DNA from: Paraconiothyrium sp. Pb-2020
Taxonomy: Eukaryota > Ascomycota > Dothideomycetes > Pleosporales > Didymosphaeriaceae
Assembly: GCA_022419385.1 (NCBI GenBank)
Contig: JAJUBI010000009.1
Span: 1,178,001-1,242,000, forward strand
Reading direction: 5' to 3'
Length of the DNA stretch: 64,000 nt
The notes beneath the pieces are model-generated. The model did not search any database. It worked only from the letters and a program-made list of their open reading frames with translations, and had not been told where the DNA came from. Both the position numbers and the translations under genes were made by a program. Shown here one piece after another: positions 25,847 through 36,063 of this stretch; positions within the stretch are counted from its first letter, which is position 1; every line of letters starts with the position of its first letter.

Positions 25847-28800
25847 CTATCGACCCTTCCTCGCCACATCGTTCAAAAAACCTAATAAGAAAGACTTGTC
25901 TACCGGGCTCTTCCCGCCACTTTCCGTTCCTACCTTGCCTTTGCCCTTATCGATACCCAGTCCCAGCTCGGAAATCGAAGCAGACGTAGAGCTCATGAAA
26001 CTGCCATCCATGGGGGTGCCGAAACCATTGCTTTGCTGGGCTAATGGCAGCTGGGGAAATGATGTCGGCGCGCTTGTCAGTGGTATGACAACACTTGGCG
26101 GTATGGAATCGCCAATGCTTGATATGCGCGATCGCGAGTTGAGCTGCGCAGGGCTATCGACCTGACTTCCTGGGAGAGGACTCACTGGACTGATAACACC
26201 GGACATGAACGTTTTGGGTGTTGGCGGTTGAGGCGATCGGGATGGAGGAATGGGACTTGTGGCTGATGGGATTAGCGGAGATCTCGCGGTCTGCGTGGGC
26301 GATGCAGTGAATGACGCGGCTGGTTTGCCGAAGAGGGATAAAAGCGCGCTCTTCTGGTCTGTCGGTATACTGTGTTGGCGGTCGAAGGGCCCAGGAACGG
26401 GGCCCGGGGGAGCTGGCGATCGTGATGGAGGAACCGGCGCGGGTAAGACTTCGGGCTGAGGAGAAGTCTGATTCTTGAACAGGTTCAGAAGGCCCTGGCT
26501 ATGTGCAGGGGGAGCCGACGTAGGTACAGCTTCGGTCTGCGGATGTGTTTGCGTCTTAAATATGTTCAGTAGACCCTGCGTATGTGCAGTAGAACTAGGA
26601 GCTGGTCCCTGGCTAGGGGGCTGCTGCGGCCGCTTCAGGATCTGTGGTTTGAAGGGTACCGCGGGATCCAACACCGTAGCCGGGCTGGCGTTCAAGCTTC
26701 GAATCTGTGCCGCTGCTGGTGTAATTGTTCTCGGGACAGAGCTTTCCCGTCTGAGGATCTGCTGTGGAACGAACATCTTCGGTTCCGGCTTCATCGTCAA
26801 CGGTGACGGGCCCCTTGAGTTTCCGTTGAAAGGATGTTGAGCGTTTTTCTTTACAGTGTCGAAATCCGGCGCATTAACGGGCCCGCGGATGGTAGCCGTT
26901 GTCAATCCTGGCTTCTGCGGTACGCCAAACGCATTCCGCAAATTTGGCTTGGCATGCATATCAGGCATAGGCGGACCTGCCTCGACTGCAGTATGCGACT
27001 TGATATTGCCAGGGGTCGAAGGATAGGCGGACAATTCAACTGGCAGATCTGGTGTCTCTGCGGGTGCGGGAGAGGCTGCTGTAGTCGAAGGAGATCGAAA
27101 GAGATTGAGTAGAGAGTCCTGATGAGCATTTCTCGGTTTCGGTTGTATAGGCTCGAAGTTTGCAACTGGCGGAGGTGATTGAAAGGCAGGCGGGCTCGGG
27201 GCATAGGGCTGAGAAGTCTGGATAGACGGTGGCGAGGCAAAAGCATCAGGCTGACGTTGCAGAGGCGTCGGTCTTGTCGCTATTGGTGTTGCGTGTGAGC
27301 TTTGCGGTTGCGCCTGTACTATAGGCGAAGAAATGGCAGGCTTCTCATTAACCTTGAATGCATTTAACAAACCAAGCGTATGCGCCGTGAGCTTTGGCGG
27401 TGGAAGTCTCGAAGCTGGTGGAATAGCAGGACCATGCGCGCCGGGGAATTGCGGTGATTGCGCAAACTGTGGATCTCCGGTTCGTTGGTATGGTGGTGGT
27501 GGGCCTGACGCACTGAATGATTGCTGAACATTTGGCGCATGTGTCGGAAAGATGGGGTTGGCATGCAGAGGGGCTGGCGGTGAAATGAACTGGTTTGGGG
27601 GTGGAGGAGGGAATCCATTGTGGTGTTGAAGGGGCACATGATGATGCCGTTGCCCATGAAAAGGTCCTTCCTGCTGCTGGTGGAATGGGAACGGAGGCGG
27701 TGGTGGCATCTGACCAAGATGAGGCGGTCTTGGGTGGTGCTGGCCATGCGGACTACGTGGAGGCTGAGGAGTGGGGAGGATCTGCTCGAAGGGTGTTCTG
27801 GGCAGATGGTCTGGAGGCGGAGCGGACATATTATGACCATGGAACATCGCGAGCAGCGGATTTGGTGGGGGTTCTTGAATGCCCTGAGGCGCATCAACTG
27901 CTTCAGGTTGGGATGGGAAGCCAGGTTGGGATGGGAAGCCAATGCCCACGCTCAGTAGCCGTTTAAGCTCCGCGGCAGGGTCGGCGACCCCTTGTGACTG
28001 CACGTGCGTAGAGACTTCGGGGAGTGTGTCGCTCGCACGTTGAGTTCTGCCTAAGTTTGCGACCAATGCCGCGAAGCTGGCCTCCTCGGTCAGCCTTTCG
28101 GGCATGGCAGCCTCGTCGGCCGTGGTCTCGCCCAGGTCTGCCTCCAAGCCTTCTGTGTCGGTAACGCCTGCGGTCGGCGGCGGTACCAGGTGCGAACCTG
28201 CGTGTGCCCTTTGCCTGTCCTGCTTTCGTTGAGTTTTAATCCACGCCTTAAGCGGGCCCAGAAAAGGCGCGACCATGTAGAAGCTGTTGTCCTTGATCAG
28301 GTCTTGGCCGGTACCCTGCTGAACCTGGTTCTTGCGCTTGAGGGTTGGGAGATCGCTCAGCTTGTACCAGTCGATTTTCTGTTCCTGTTAGCGGCGCATC
28401 ATGGAGGCAAGCGACGATATTCCTACCGAGATCTCCTTTCTTGTGCGCGGCTCAAAATGCGTATCCATGGGCACCCCGCGAAACACGTACAGAAGCATAC
28501 TCTGCTCGCGCATATTGACGGGGATGCTCTTCATTTCGCTCTCCGGCCGCACCAATCCGGCGTCCTTCAGGTCGTAGCCCGTCTCCTCGTAGACTTCTCG
28601 TATTGCGCATTCCAGGTCAGGCTCGTCCTTGTTGATCTTCCCTCGCGGAAAGCTCCACTTGGCGCCCTTCTTCCAGCCTTTTACCAGGACCGCGTGGGTC
28701 ATGTCATGGTTGAGCATGATGGCGCCTCGCACGGGAACGCGCGTCTTGTACTGCAGGAAGTGCTGGAAGGCCTCGAGAAAGTGGTCCTCGGAGAAGCCAG

Positions 28801-29026
28801 CAAACAGCGGGCAATGCTGGAACATGCGCTGCGAGAACATGCGCAGGTTCATCGACGGCAGGCGCGGGTCCAGCGGTCGGATGAAGTCTTCGTAGAACCA
28901 TTGCGCCTCCTCGATCTGAAAGCAGATGCGCTCCACCGACTGCAGCTCTTCGTGGGGCAGGTTGACGATGAATCGTACGCAGAGGTCGTCTAGCCAGTCA
29001 AGCAGGCTTTGGTTCGGGGACGTCAT
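25847..29026 (-). CDS. DCP2: mRNA decapping enzyme DCP2
   Basis: Two exons (29026-28427, 28378-25847; 48-nt intron) give about 1,043 aa. Catalytic subunit of the decapping complex, releasing m7GDP from mRNA in cytoplasmic P-bodies. The N-terminal regulatory domain (residues 1-95, SLLDWLDDLCVRFIVNLP) binds Dcp1. The Nudix domain has its box at 129-151 (GKINKDEP..., REVYEETGY) with E147 and E148. The splice restores KEISKIDWYKLSDLP; an alternative acceptor 6 nt upstream would add two residues. The long tail (from about 240) is Pro/Gln/Ser-rich and disordered, with repeated short leucine motifs (NPLLAMFHG, LGLLNAFK, DSLLNLFR, QGLLNIFK, QGLLNLFK, SALLSLFG, FLLGFLND). These match the helical leucine-rich motifs known to bind Edc3 or Pat1. 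Confidence 0.96.
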
Positions 29027-29795
29027 GGTTGTGGGTTTGGCCGGTGTCGCGCAGCATGCCTGAGGGCAGCGAGGGGGCCGAAGTCGAGTGGGGAGCTCAG
29101 CGGAGCTCTTGGGCCCAAAACAATGACGGTATCGGTGCGGAAAGGTAAGAGACGAGGGCGAACGAGGGCGTGTGGGGCGTGAGGCTCGAAAGTGCCCGGC
29201 CGCGCAAAGAATGTGAGAGAAGCCGGCACGTGAAAGCGTGTGGTGTTGGCGGTAGCAGATGCAGATGCGGATGCGGGCAGCGTGTCGTTGCACGTCGGGC
29301 AGCGCGAGGAGGAAGCAGCTGTGGCGCAAACGTGTGGCGCAAACGTGTGGCGCAAACGTGTGGCGGTGCTGCGCCCAGCAACGCGCGTGTGACGTCTTTC
29401 ACGTCTGGAACAAGTCGAGATCAAGGACGAGCCCATGCAATCGCCCAACGCCAGCACCCCGCCGGAACAGCTTTATTAGCTCGCAGGCGTCTTGCGCTCG
29501 TTCTTTGTTCCATTCTGCGAGCATCGCCTCTCTGCTTGTCCACGGCTTGTCCTCGCCTACTATACATAGTGAGCCGCGACGCGCCCGTTTCAGAAATCCT
29601 GAGGAGAAGAGCCGCCCGCCAACCACATCAGCCCCAGCCGTTGAGCCAGCCGCGACGAACCGCCGACCATAAAGCTCTCGGCTTGTTGCTGGTCTTATAA
29701 GTCAAACAGCTCTGCATTGAGTGTGCTCCTCGTCTCAACTGTCCTCAAACACCACTTTGTCTGTCGCATTCCTGGAGAACGACGACACCGCAATC
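29027..29795. promoter_or_regulatory. Divergent promoter region of DCP2 and the DUF4112 gene
   Basis: A 769-bp gap between two divergent ATGs, GC-rich near DCP2. It contains a 13-bp direct repeat listed separately. No open frame in it looks coding; the minus-strand frame extending upstream of the DCP2 ATG is Arg/Ser/His-rich and not conserved in appearance. Confidence 0.5.
29321..29366. repeat. 13-bp tandem repeat, about 3.5 copies
   Basis: The unit GTGGCGCAAACGT is repeated head-to-tail three times, exactly, followed by a partial fourth copy. It lies about 295 bp upstream of the DCP2 ATG and about 430 bp upstream of the opposite gene. Either a minisatellite or clustered factor sites. Confidence 0.9.
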
Positions 29796-30640
29796 ATGAC
29801 GCAGGCCATTGCGAAGTATGCCGCGCGCAAGATGCTCTCGAGCGAGATGAACAAGTACAAGGACAAGGCGCCTGTCGGTCAATATGTAAGTTCTACTCCG
29901 CTGCAAATGTAATTTACTCCCAGATCATCTGGCTCATATGTTGCACCTCCTGGCTTGTAGGCTGACCCTTTTAGGATCCTTTCTACGAAGAGATACCGCA
30001 CCCCAGGAAGCCTGGCAAAATGAAGAAGGTCAAGAAGCAGGTGCCGGCCTACATCCCAGAGCACGATGCCAATATCCTCGCCCGCGCCCGCAAGACTGCC
30101 TATAGGCTCGACTGCTGTCTCTTCAATTTCCTCGGCATCCGCTTCGGCTGGTCTTCTGTCATCGGTATTGTTCCTGCGGCCGGTGACGCCATGGACACCG
30201 CCCTCGCCGCCAAACTTGTCAAGAACATGACCAAGGTTGAAGGCGGCCTGCCCCGGGGTGTCTTGATGATGATGCTATTCAACCTGATCATCGACTTTGT
30301 CGTCGGACTCATTCCCATTGTCGGCGATCTTGCAGATGCCGCTATCCGCGCCAACTCCAAAAACGTACGACTTCTTGAGGAGCACCTCGATAAGAAGTAC
30401 AAGCCTAAGGGACTTAAATCACCGAGACCTGCTACTGTTTACGAGGATTTCTCGGACGAAGAGTACGAACGCGCCGGTATCATTAGAGATGGTCGCGACG
30501 ACCGCGATGACGTTCGACAGCCCGCCCGCGCATACTCCGGTCGTCGCGACAGGGTTACGGACGAGGAGATGGGTTATGGTCGCAATGACAGACGTGACGA
30601 TCAACCCAGCCGTAACAACACCAGAGGCAGTCGACGCTGA
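29796..30640 (+). CDS. DUF4112 membrane-associated protein
   Basis: Two exons (29796-29885, 29975-30640; 89-nt intron GTAAGT..TAG) give about 251 aa. The DUF4112 core spans about residues 65-160: YRLDCCLFNFLGIRFGWSSV, then IGIVPAAGDAMDTALA, GLPRGVLMMMLFNLIIDFVV, GLIPIVGDLADAAIRANSKN. The two GxxPxxGD loops and two hydrophobic segments are the family pattern. The N-terminus is Lys-rich (KMKKVKKQVPAYIPEHDA). The C-terminal 70 residues are disordered and full of Arg/Asp (GRDDRDDVR and similar). The biochemical role of the family is unknown; fungal members are described only as predicted membrane proteins. Divergent from DCP2. Confidence 0.9.
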
Positions 30641-31839
30641 AGGCCGTGCTCTCGGATTTTTTTGATTTTTTTTCGTTGACTGGCGCAGCACGGTCCTCAT
30701 GATCTCCTATGTCCAGTTTGTCAATCCAAAAGACCACTACTAGAGAAGCATTCCTAAAGAGTTGTTTCAAGATATCCTGTTGATCTTGCTTTCTCGTCTG
30801 TCATACCACGTCACCTGCGCGCAACATCATGTCCTATGGCCTCATAATCTCGTCATAGTTGTTGGCATTATATCATGTCTTAATTGTAATACTATTGTGT
30901 GATACTGGTCGCTAAACAACTTAATCAACATACTACGATTCCCGTTATCACTCCAAGACCCGACCATTCTTGAGCCTGCTCTCATTGCCTGCCCTCACTC
31001 CATCATGGCACCCATGCCAATGCTATACTTGTCACATGTTTTACGTCAGGCGCCATAACGTATTCCCTTCGTATAAATCAATTTACTTTGCCACCACTGT
31101 ACTCCCTGCACCACCGCGGGTATTACGCTAGATCCGTTTTATCAGCCGCTGACCTTGCAGTACTCACGACAGGCCCCATTGTGGCGGCATCCCGTCATCG
31201 GGGCTTAGCCATCTACATCCCCAGTCCCCTCTAGGCTTCCTCAACACCTCCGTACACCCTTCCCGTTCTCCGTGTGTCCATCCTCGCGTTTGAGCCGCTG
31301 GGGTTTTGACTACGGACTCATTTCCATCCATGGTAGATGCCTCCCACCAAAGTCAGGCTGGCAATCCAGCCCCTAACCTCGCAGCTCATCTGAACTGCTC
31401 CTCTCATGCTTCACGACGCTCTCTCTCTGCGCGTGGTCAACGTACCATTCCAGCGTGCTAACTGGAAGAAGCAAAAGAGCCAGACTGGGCCATTGGCTGG
31501 CGTGGATGGGCATCGCACTTATAAACGACTCGGTGTTCTTCAACCCCCAATCTCTCAGCACGCTGGTTGGAAGTTGCACGAAGAATAGTTGTGGAGGCAT
31601 TTTGATGGATGATAGCCATGGTGATGGCTGCAACGCTATGATGCTATCCCTGTGCGAGGATCTGTATACTTGTAGGGAGCTTCGTAGTCTGAGGAACGTA
31701 GATTCATAGGTTTATGACATGGTGAACTGGACGAAATGTTTTCCTAATGAGTAGCCTTTCCACTGCCCTTCAAAAGCATATATGATACACACCGAGGAAC
31801 ACACTGATATGAATTACAATGACTGGCAAGTATCTTGCA
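30641..31839. other. Convergent intergenic region, no gene recognised
   Basis: About 1.2 kb holding the two 3' ends. Short frames near 31,400-31,700 overlap on both strands and look like chance. No repeat or RNA gene was noticed. Confidence 0.45.
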
Positions 31840-32979
31840 TCATCCCGCCGCTTGGGTCCTGCTCTCCTGCGCCCTCTTGACCAGGGTCTTGCCTTCTCTA
31901 ACATTCCGTCTCTGTTTCTCCCGCTCCTCATGCCCGATGTTGATATTGAAATGGTTACTCCGAATCTCCTCATACATCTTCCCTGCTGTAACACCACTCA
32001 CACCCTCCACCCACTTCCCTGTAATATCTGTTTCTAGCTCCTTGCTCTCCACAACTACCGGCTCGTGTGCCCGCAGCACAAACACGATACTATGTCTATA
32101 TCTACTCTTTCCCGTGACCTCTCCACCTTCAGATGTAGATGGCAGTGGGGGAGGTGCGCCATACGACACAACCCTATGTCCTCCCGCCGGATACCGACCA
32201 TTACTCAGCCTCTCCAGCTGCCGTCCCACCGTATACGTAGCCTGGCACCCCGTATACCCCCTTTCGATATCAATCCAATCATTCTTACACCACACCTCTA
32301 GGCCTGGCATATCGCCCACCACCGCGCTCAATAACCCCAAATCGCTATGCGGTTCTGCAACGACTTTGGCCTCCCAGCCTTCATACCGGAATATGCGTAG
32401 CATAGTGGCTGTTTTCTCGGACTCGTAGGCTCCCATGACTGCACATGGGCCGACGAATTTGCGGAGTCCTTCTTCTTCTCCAGCGGGCAGGTCCAAGGAG
32501 GTTGATATCCTGCCTAGAGTGGAGGAGAGATGCGCACCCATAAGGTCCCAGTACCTCTTCGCCGGCTTCTTCAGAATATCAGGGGTGTATTCAAGAGTGC
32601 GCAACGTAATAAATTCCTTCTCGCCAGGAATCTTTGACCAACCCTCCTCTGTGCCTAATCGATGCTTCCACTTGATCTTCTCTTCATCTGAGCTGTCGAA
32701 AAAGGACTGAACGGCGGAAAAGAGCTCTTCAAAAGCGGCTTGCAGAGGATGAGGAGGTACTAGTTGATTATCTGCGCTTGATTGGGGAAGCGTGATTGTG
32801 GTCCAGCCGTAGTGGGAAAGGAGGGGTTGATGTTCTGGCAGGACTAAGGGCAGAGGGGAGGCATCAAGAGGTAAGCGAGTGTCGAGTAGCATAGTTTGAG
32901 GTTCAGGGTGGAATTTGATTCTCCTCTTTGAGCGGAGTTTCGATATGAACTTGGAGAGGGTGGATGTGGAGACCGCCAT
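31840..32979 (-). CDS. 2-oxoglutarate/Fe(II)-dependent dioxygenase (isopenicillin N synthase-like)
   Basis: Single-exon gene of 379 aa. Predicted non-haem iron oxygenase of the DIOX/IPNS-like superfamily, coupling 2-oxoglutarate decarboxylation to substrate oxidation. Iron ligands are H211 and D213 in EPHSDLGLLS and H268 in YPAGGHRV; the 2OG-binding R-x-S is R295-x-S297 in YRHSIVF. The N-terminal domain (residues 45-130) has the usual DIOX_N helical character, with FFDSSDEEKIKWKH. The frame is open 47 codons further upstream without an ATG; the ATG at 32979 has a good context (AAAATGGCG). No nearby biosynthetic genes suggest the substrate. Tail is Lys/Arg-rich. Confidence 0.88.
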   Translation of the reverse strand: MAVSTSTLSKFISKLRSKRRIKFHPEPQTMLLDTRLPLDASPLPLVLPEHQPLLSHYGWTTITLPQSSADNQLVPPHPLQAAFEELFSAVQSFFDSSDEEKIKWKHRLGTEEGWSKIPGEKEFITLRTLEYTPDILKKPAKRYWDLMGAHLSSTLGRISTSLDLPAGEEEGLRKFVGPCAVMGAYESEKTATMLRIFRYEGWEAKVVAEPHSDLGLLSAVVGDMPGLEVWCKNDWIDIERGYTGCQATYTVGRQLERLSNGRYPAGGHRVVSYGAPPPLPSTSEGGEVTGKSRYRHSIVFVLRAHEPVVVESKELETDITGKWVEGVSGVTAGKMYEEIRSNHFNINIGHEEREKQRRNVREGKTLVKRAQESRTQAAG

Positions 32980-33233
32980 TTTGGTAGCTGCTCCGTATCG
33001 CCGATCGTACGATGTGCGAGGAGCCACGTACGTTTGATGGAGTGATGTCAATAGAGATCCATCAGGAATGCTGAGCGTCAGAGGGTATGGTTTGCTGACA
33101 TAGAAGCCATGGGTGAACACTCATTGAAGTACAGGTAAAATGACGTCACGTGCACCAAGCCACACTAGCACAGCCCCAACACCGTGACCATTCTGCCACC
33201 GAATACGAGGCAATCACATTATTCAGTGACACA

Positions 33234-34640
33234 TTATATTCTAGTCCTCTTCTTATCCCATATATCCCTCACCCGCGTCACCCACTCATCCCGCACGAGT
33301 GGCTTGACCTTCACAACATTCGAGTTCCTGTCTGCTACGCCGAATTCCATACCGGGCTTCCAGCTGCCACCTTCAGCACTAATTTTCATGCTGGTCATCA
33401 TTTCCAGCCTGCACAGCGCAAGACCAATATTCCCACATATACTGATCAGCTTCCCGGCAGCTCTGCCCTTCTTGACGCTACCATCCTGATCTAGAAGTTT
33501 GATGTCCGCATTGTCAAACTGTGCAGGGTCCAGCTTCAAGTTGTTCTCATTGTACGTAGGGTTCTGCGAATGAGTCTCTAGATTGCCATGTCGTGCGTCG
33601 CCATTGGAAAGTTTGACGGGAAGGACGCGCTTCCGCACGACACCTGTATGTTTGGTGCGGATAGTGAGTTCCTGACCGACGTAACACCCTTTCTTGAAGT
33701 CGATGCCCTGGCTCAGATCGACGTTGAATTCCATGGGCAGCGCACTCTCCCGCGGTATCTCCTCCTGGCCTTCAGGAATACCGTAGTTATACCGCAACTG
33801 AGTATATTCTCCAAGCGATACATCCTCCGATGGCGGCAGAGGTGACGAGATCCCAAAAGGCCGGATCAGTGAGCGGCGCATCGTCAGTTTGTCGCTGACA
33901 AACCGCGGGTCTTCCATAGTCACGACGATCTGATGAGAGTCGTTGCCGATCGATCCTCCAGGACCCCAATCAGCCCACACCTGCAAAGCGCCAGTACGAT
34001 CTTCCTTGTCTGAACTCTCTCCGATAACCTTAATGGCGATCTTGCTCCTAAGTTTGTGCCGCTTGAGATGCTTGACCAGCGACTGAACTTCGCCCGCATC
34101 TACCTCTATATAGCACGCCCAATCGCCTCCTGTCATACCTTCCTGCTCTTTTAATCCTGGGAACGTCCAGATGAAAACGTCCCACAGCATCCTACCCCGC
34201 GCATCAAGAAATGCTGCGTAGAAGGGCGTTTCCCTAGATTTATCGACGTTGTTCGTTACGAGCCCTTGAAGAAACTTGGCGGCGTCGGGACCGGCGAGGG
34301 CTATCAGGCGTCGGTTTGTGAGTCTGGCGCATCGTGTTGCAGGGGAGGCCCCGAGACGGGGGGGCACGCGGGCGAGAAACGGAGCTTCAGACGCAGGCGG
34401 TGCATTTTGAGTTGAGTTGTATCTGCGTGATTTCGTTTGTGGCTTGCTGCAGCTGCTACGTTGTCCTGGGCTTTGGGAGGAAGCGTGTTCGCTATCAAGG
34501 TGTTGGCGGCTGGATTTGATCCGGGTCGCGGCAGAAAAGAAACGAAGCGAGCCACGCGCGGGTTGGCACCAGTTACCCGGGCAAGCTTCACAGATACTTA
34601 GTGTCCATTGCGGTCGATTGCGCGCAACGATTGAAGCCAT
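33234..34640 (-). CDS. IBA57: Mitochondrial iron-sulfur assembly factor IBA57 (CAF17/YgfZ family)
   Basis: Single-exon 468-aa protein. Folate-binding aminomethyltransferase-like factor acting with ISA1 and ISA2 in maturation of mitochondrial [4Fe-4S] proteins. The N-terminal 80 residues are rich in Arg and Ser and poor in acids, as expected of a mitochondrial presequence. The mature part begins near ARLTNRRLIALAGPDAAKFL with LQGLVTNNV and FYAAFLDARGRMLWDVF, all family features. The YgfZ signature KGCYVGQE is at 317-324, followed by LTIRTKHTGVVRKR. Length is in the fungal range. It lies in tandem upstream of the oxygenase on the same strand, with a 254-bp gap to that gene's ATG. No intron needed. 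Confidence 0.95.
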   Translation of the reverse strand: MASIVARNRPQWTLSICEACPGNWCQPARGSLRFFSAATRIKSSRQHLDSEHASSQSPGQRSSCSKPQTKSRRYNSTQNAPPASEAPFLARVPPRLGASPATRCARLTNRRLIALAGPDAAKFLQGLVTNNVDKSRETPFYAAFLDARGRMLWDVFIWTFPGLKEQEGMTGGDWACYIEVDAGEVQSLVKHLKRHKLRSKIAIKVIGESSDKEDRTGALQVWADWGPGGSIGNDSHQIVVTMEDPRFVSDKLTMRRSLIRPFGISSPLPPSEDVSLGEYTQLRYNYGIPEGQEEIPRESALPMEFNVDLSQGIDFKKGCYVGQELTIRTKHTGVVRKRVLPVKLSNGDARHGNLETHSQNPTYNENNLKLDPAQFDNADIKLLDQDGSVKKGRAAGKLISICGNIGLALCRLEMMTSMKISAEGGSWKPGMEFGVADRNSNVVKVKPLVRDEWVTRVRDIWDKKRTRI

Positions 34641-35241
34641 AATGGCGATGTGAAGAGTGACGCTATGCTATGACGAAAAGCTTGGGAAGCAACGCGGTTT
34701 TTACACGGTTAGCGACGGAGTTAGTGCATAGTGCATCCCTGCACAAGAACGTGCAGGTGTAACAGATAAGGTAGACGAAGCAACAGAAAATTGCACATTC
34801 ATCGAAGAGTTCTCCTGCCTATATATCCCCTTGTAGTATGCACAATATCATAAGAGCTAGGAAAATCAAACAAAACGGAACTCCACCGCTGCAGGAAACG
34901 CGCGCCATCGCTCGTTCGCAGCCACAGACATCATTCTCACCAAGTGTCTTGCTGCCTAGCTTGAGCGGCTGCCCAGCCTGGACCTCAAATGCCGTCATCT
35001 TGGCCTAGTCGAGTCGTTCGTACACGAAGAGGCAACCGTTCCAGTCGGTCTTCATCCATTGACAGTGCCTCCTCGAAAGCGTACAGCCAAGCTGCATGGC
35101 AAGTAGACCCAACAGGAAGGTGTACTACCATGGCGAAGCAATCATCTCTGCTTCCTTGCGTGTAGCTTTGATATGGCTGGCTTTTATGTAGCCCTTGCCC
35201 TCTAACACAGGGCCCGAACTTGAAGCGGCCGGGGATGCTGA
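34641..35241. other. Intergenic region upstream of IBA57
   Basis: 600 bp, including the IBA57 promoter. A minus-strand frame (34,985-35,245) continues past the stop of the tentative next gene; it may be 3' UTR or a retained-intron extension. Nothing firm. Confidence 0.4.
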
Positions 35242-35738
35242 TCACTCACATTGGCTGTAATAAGCAAATCCCATGTCCGCTAAAACCTGGCCCGCAATAT
35301 CGTAATCGAGTTTGCACTCGAAGAACTTGAAGCCCCAAGCTCCAATGCCGGGGAATCCTTGAAGGGCACACGGGCTGTGCAATGTTAGTCCTTGCACAGA
35401 CTGGACGCTATGTACCCTGTGCTAAGATGAGTAGCGAAGTAGAGACTGAGGCCTCTTAAGTTGTCTAAGGCGATACCTCTGTACGACCATGTTGCCGTCA
35501 GCGAGATACTTGAGAATTCGTCTAAATGGGCACTCTCGCTGATAATCGATAGAGTAATTACTAAAGAAGCAGACACAAACAATGCTGAAGGCGCTGCCTG
35601 GGTACAGCTCAACGATATAGCTCACGAGCAGCGTTGCGACAGCAAGGTAAAATGCAGCCATCAGCGTAATCACCGGACGGCTGTTCAGGCCGACGAATTG
35701 AAAGTGATAATGTAATACACCTGCAGTAAGGGCAGCAG
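35242..35738 (-). CDS. Tentative 3' exons of a small membrane/Cys protein gene
   Basis: Two exons are proposed: about 35738-35477 and 35416-35242, with a 60-nt intron (GTATCG..CAG). The first reads AALTAGVLHYHFQFVGLNSR then TLMAAFYLAVATLLVSYIVE, i.e. at least one good transmembrane helix. The second reads GFPGIGAWGFKFFECKLDYD then IAGQVLADMGFAYYSQC, ending in TGA at 35244-35242. These segments look coding, unlike other frames here. An upstream exon should exist on the same strand (hydrophobic frames up to about 36,010), but I cannot fix its borders or the start. Overall layout might suit a MARVEL-like or tetraspanning protein; that is speculation. Confidence 0.3.
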
Positions 35739-36063
35739 CTACACATGATCAGCTGGTTTTGGTGGGAGGAAAGACCGTCCTGCCCAACTACCCTTGCTCT
35801 TCCAACCCGCAAACGCGCGCAATACCCCTCGTACCAAAAGTGCGGATGCCACTGCCAAAGATACGAGATAGCAAATCTTATGAGAGAGCGAGAGCGAGAG
35901 AGAGAATGAGTAGGGTTGGCAACGCCGAGAATGCCCCCTGCACAGTACATGTACTGATATCAATGCATAGCCTAACGCCTTCGCTGACCTTCTCAGCATT
36001 TCCAAGTACACCAGTAAGCCTCTACATGCACATTGTGTTTCTTTCTTTGCTCCAAATCAAGTC

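Noticed and set aside
26475..27966. Plus-strand frames of about 90-125 codons within DCP2
   Set aside because: Antisense shadows of the Pro/Gln-rich DCP2 tail; no domain and no independent start context.
28190..28993. Plus-strand 267-codon frame opposite the DCP2 Nudix domain
   Set aside because: It runs across the DCP2 intron and domain on the other strand; the DCP2 reading has family motifs and this has none.
29027..29329. N-terminal extension of DCP2 upstream of 29026
   Set aside because: The frame is open, but the added 100 residues are Arg/His/Pro-rich; MTSPNQSLLDWLDDLC is the normal DCP2 start.
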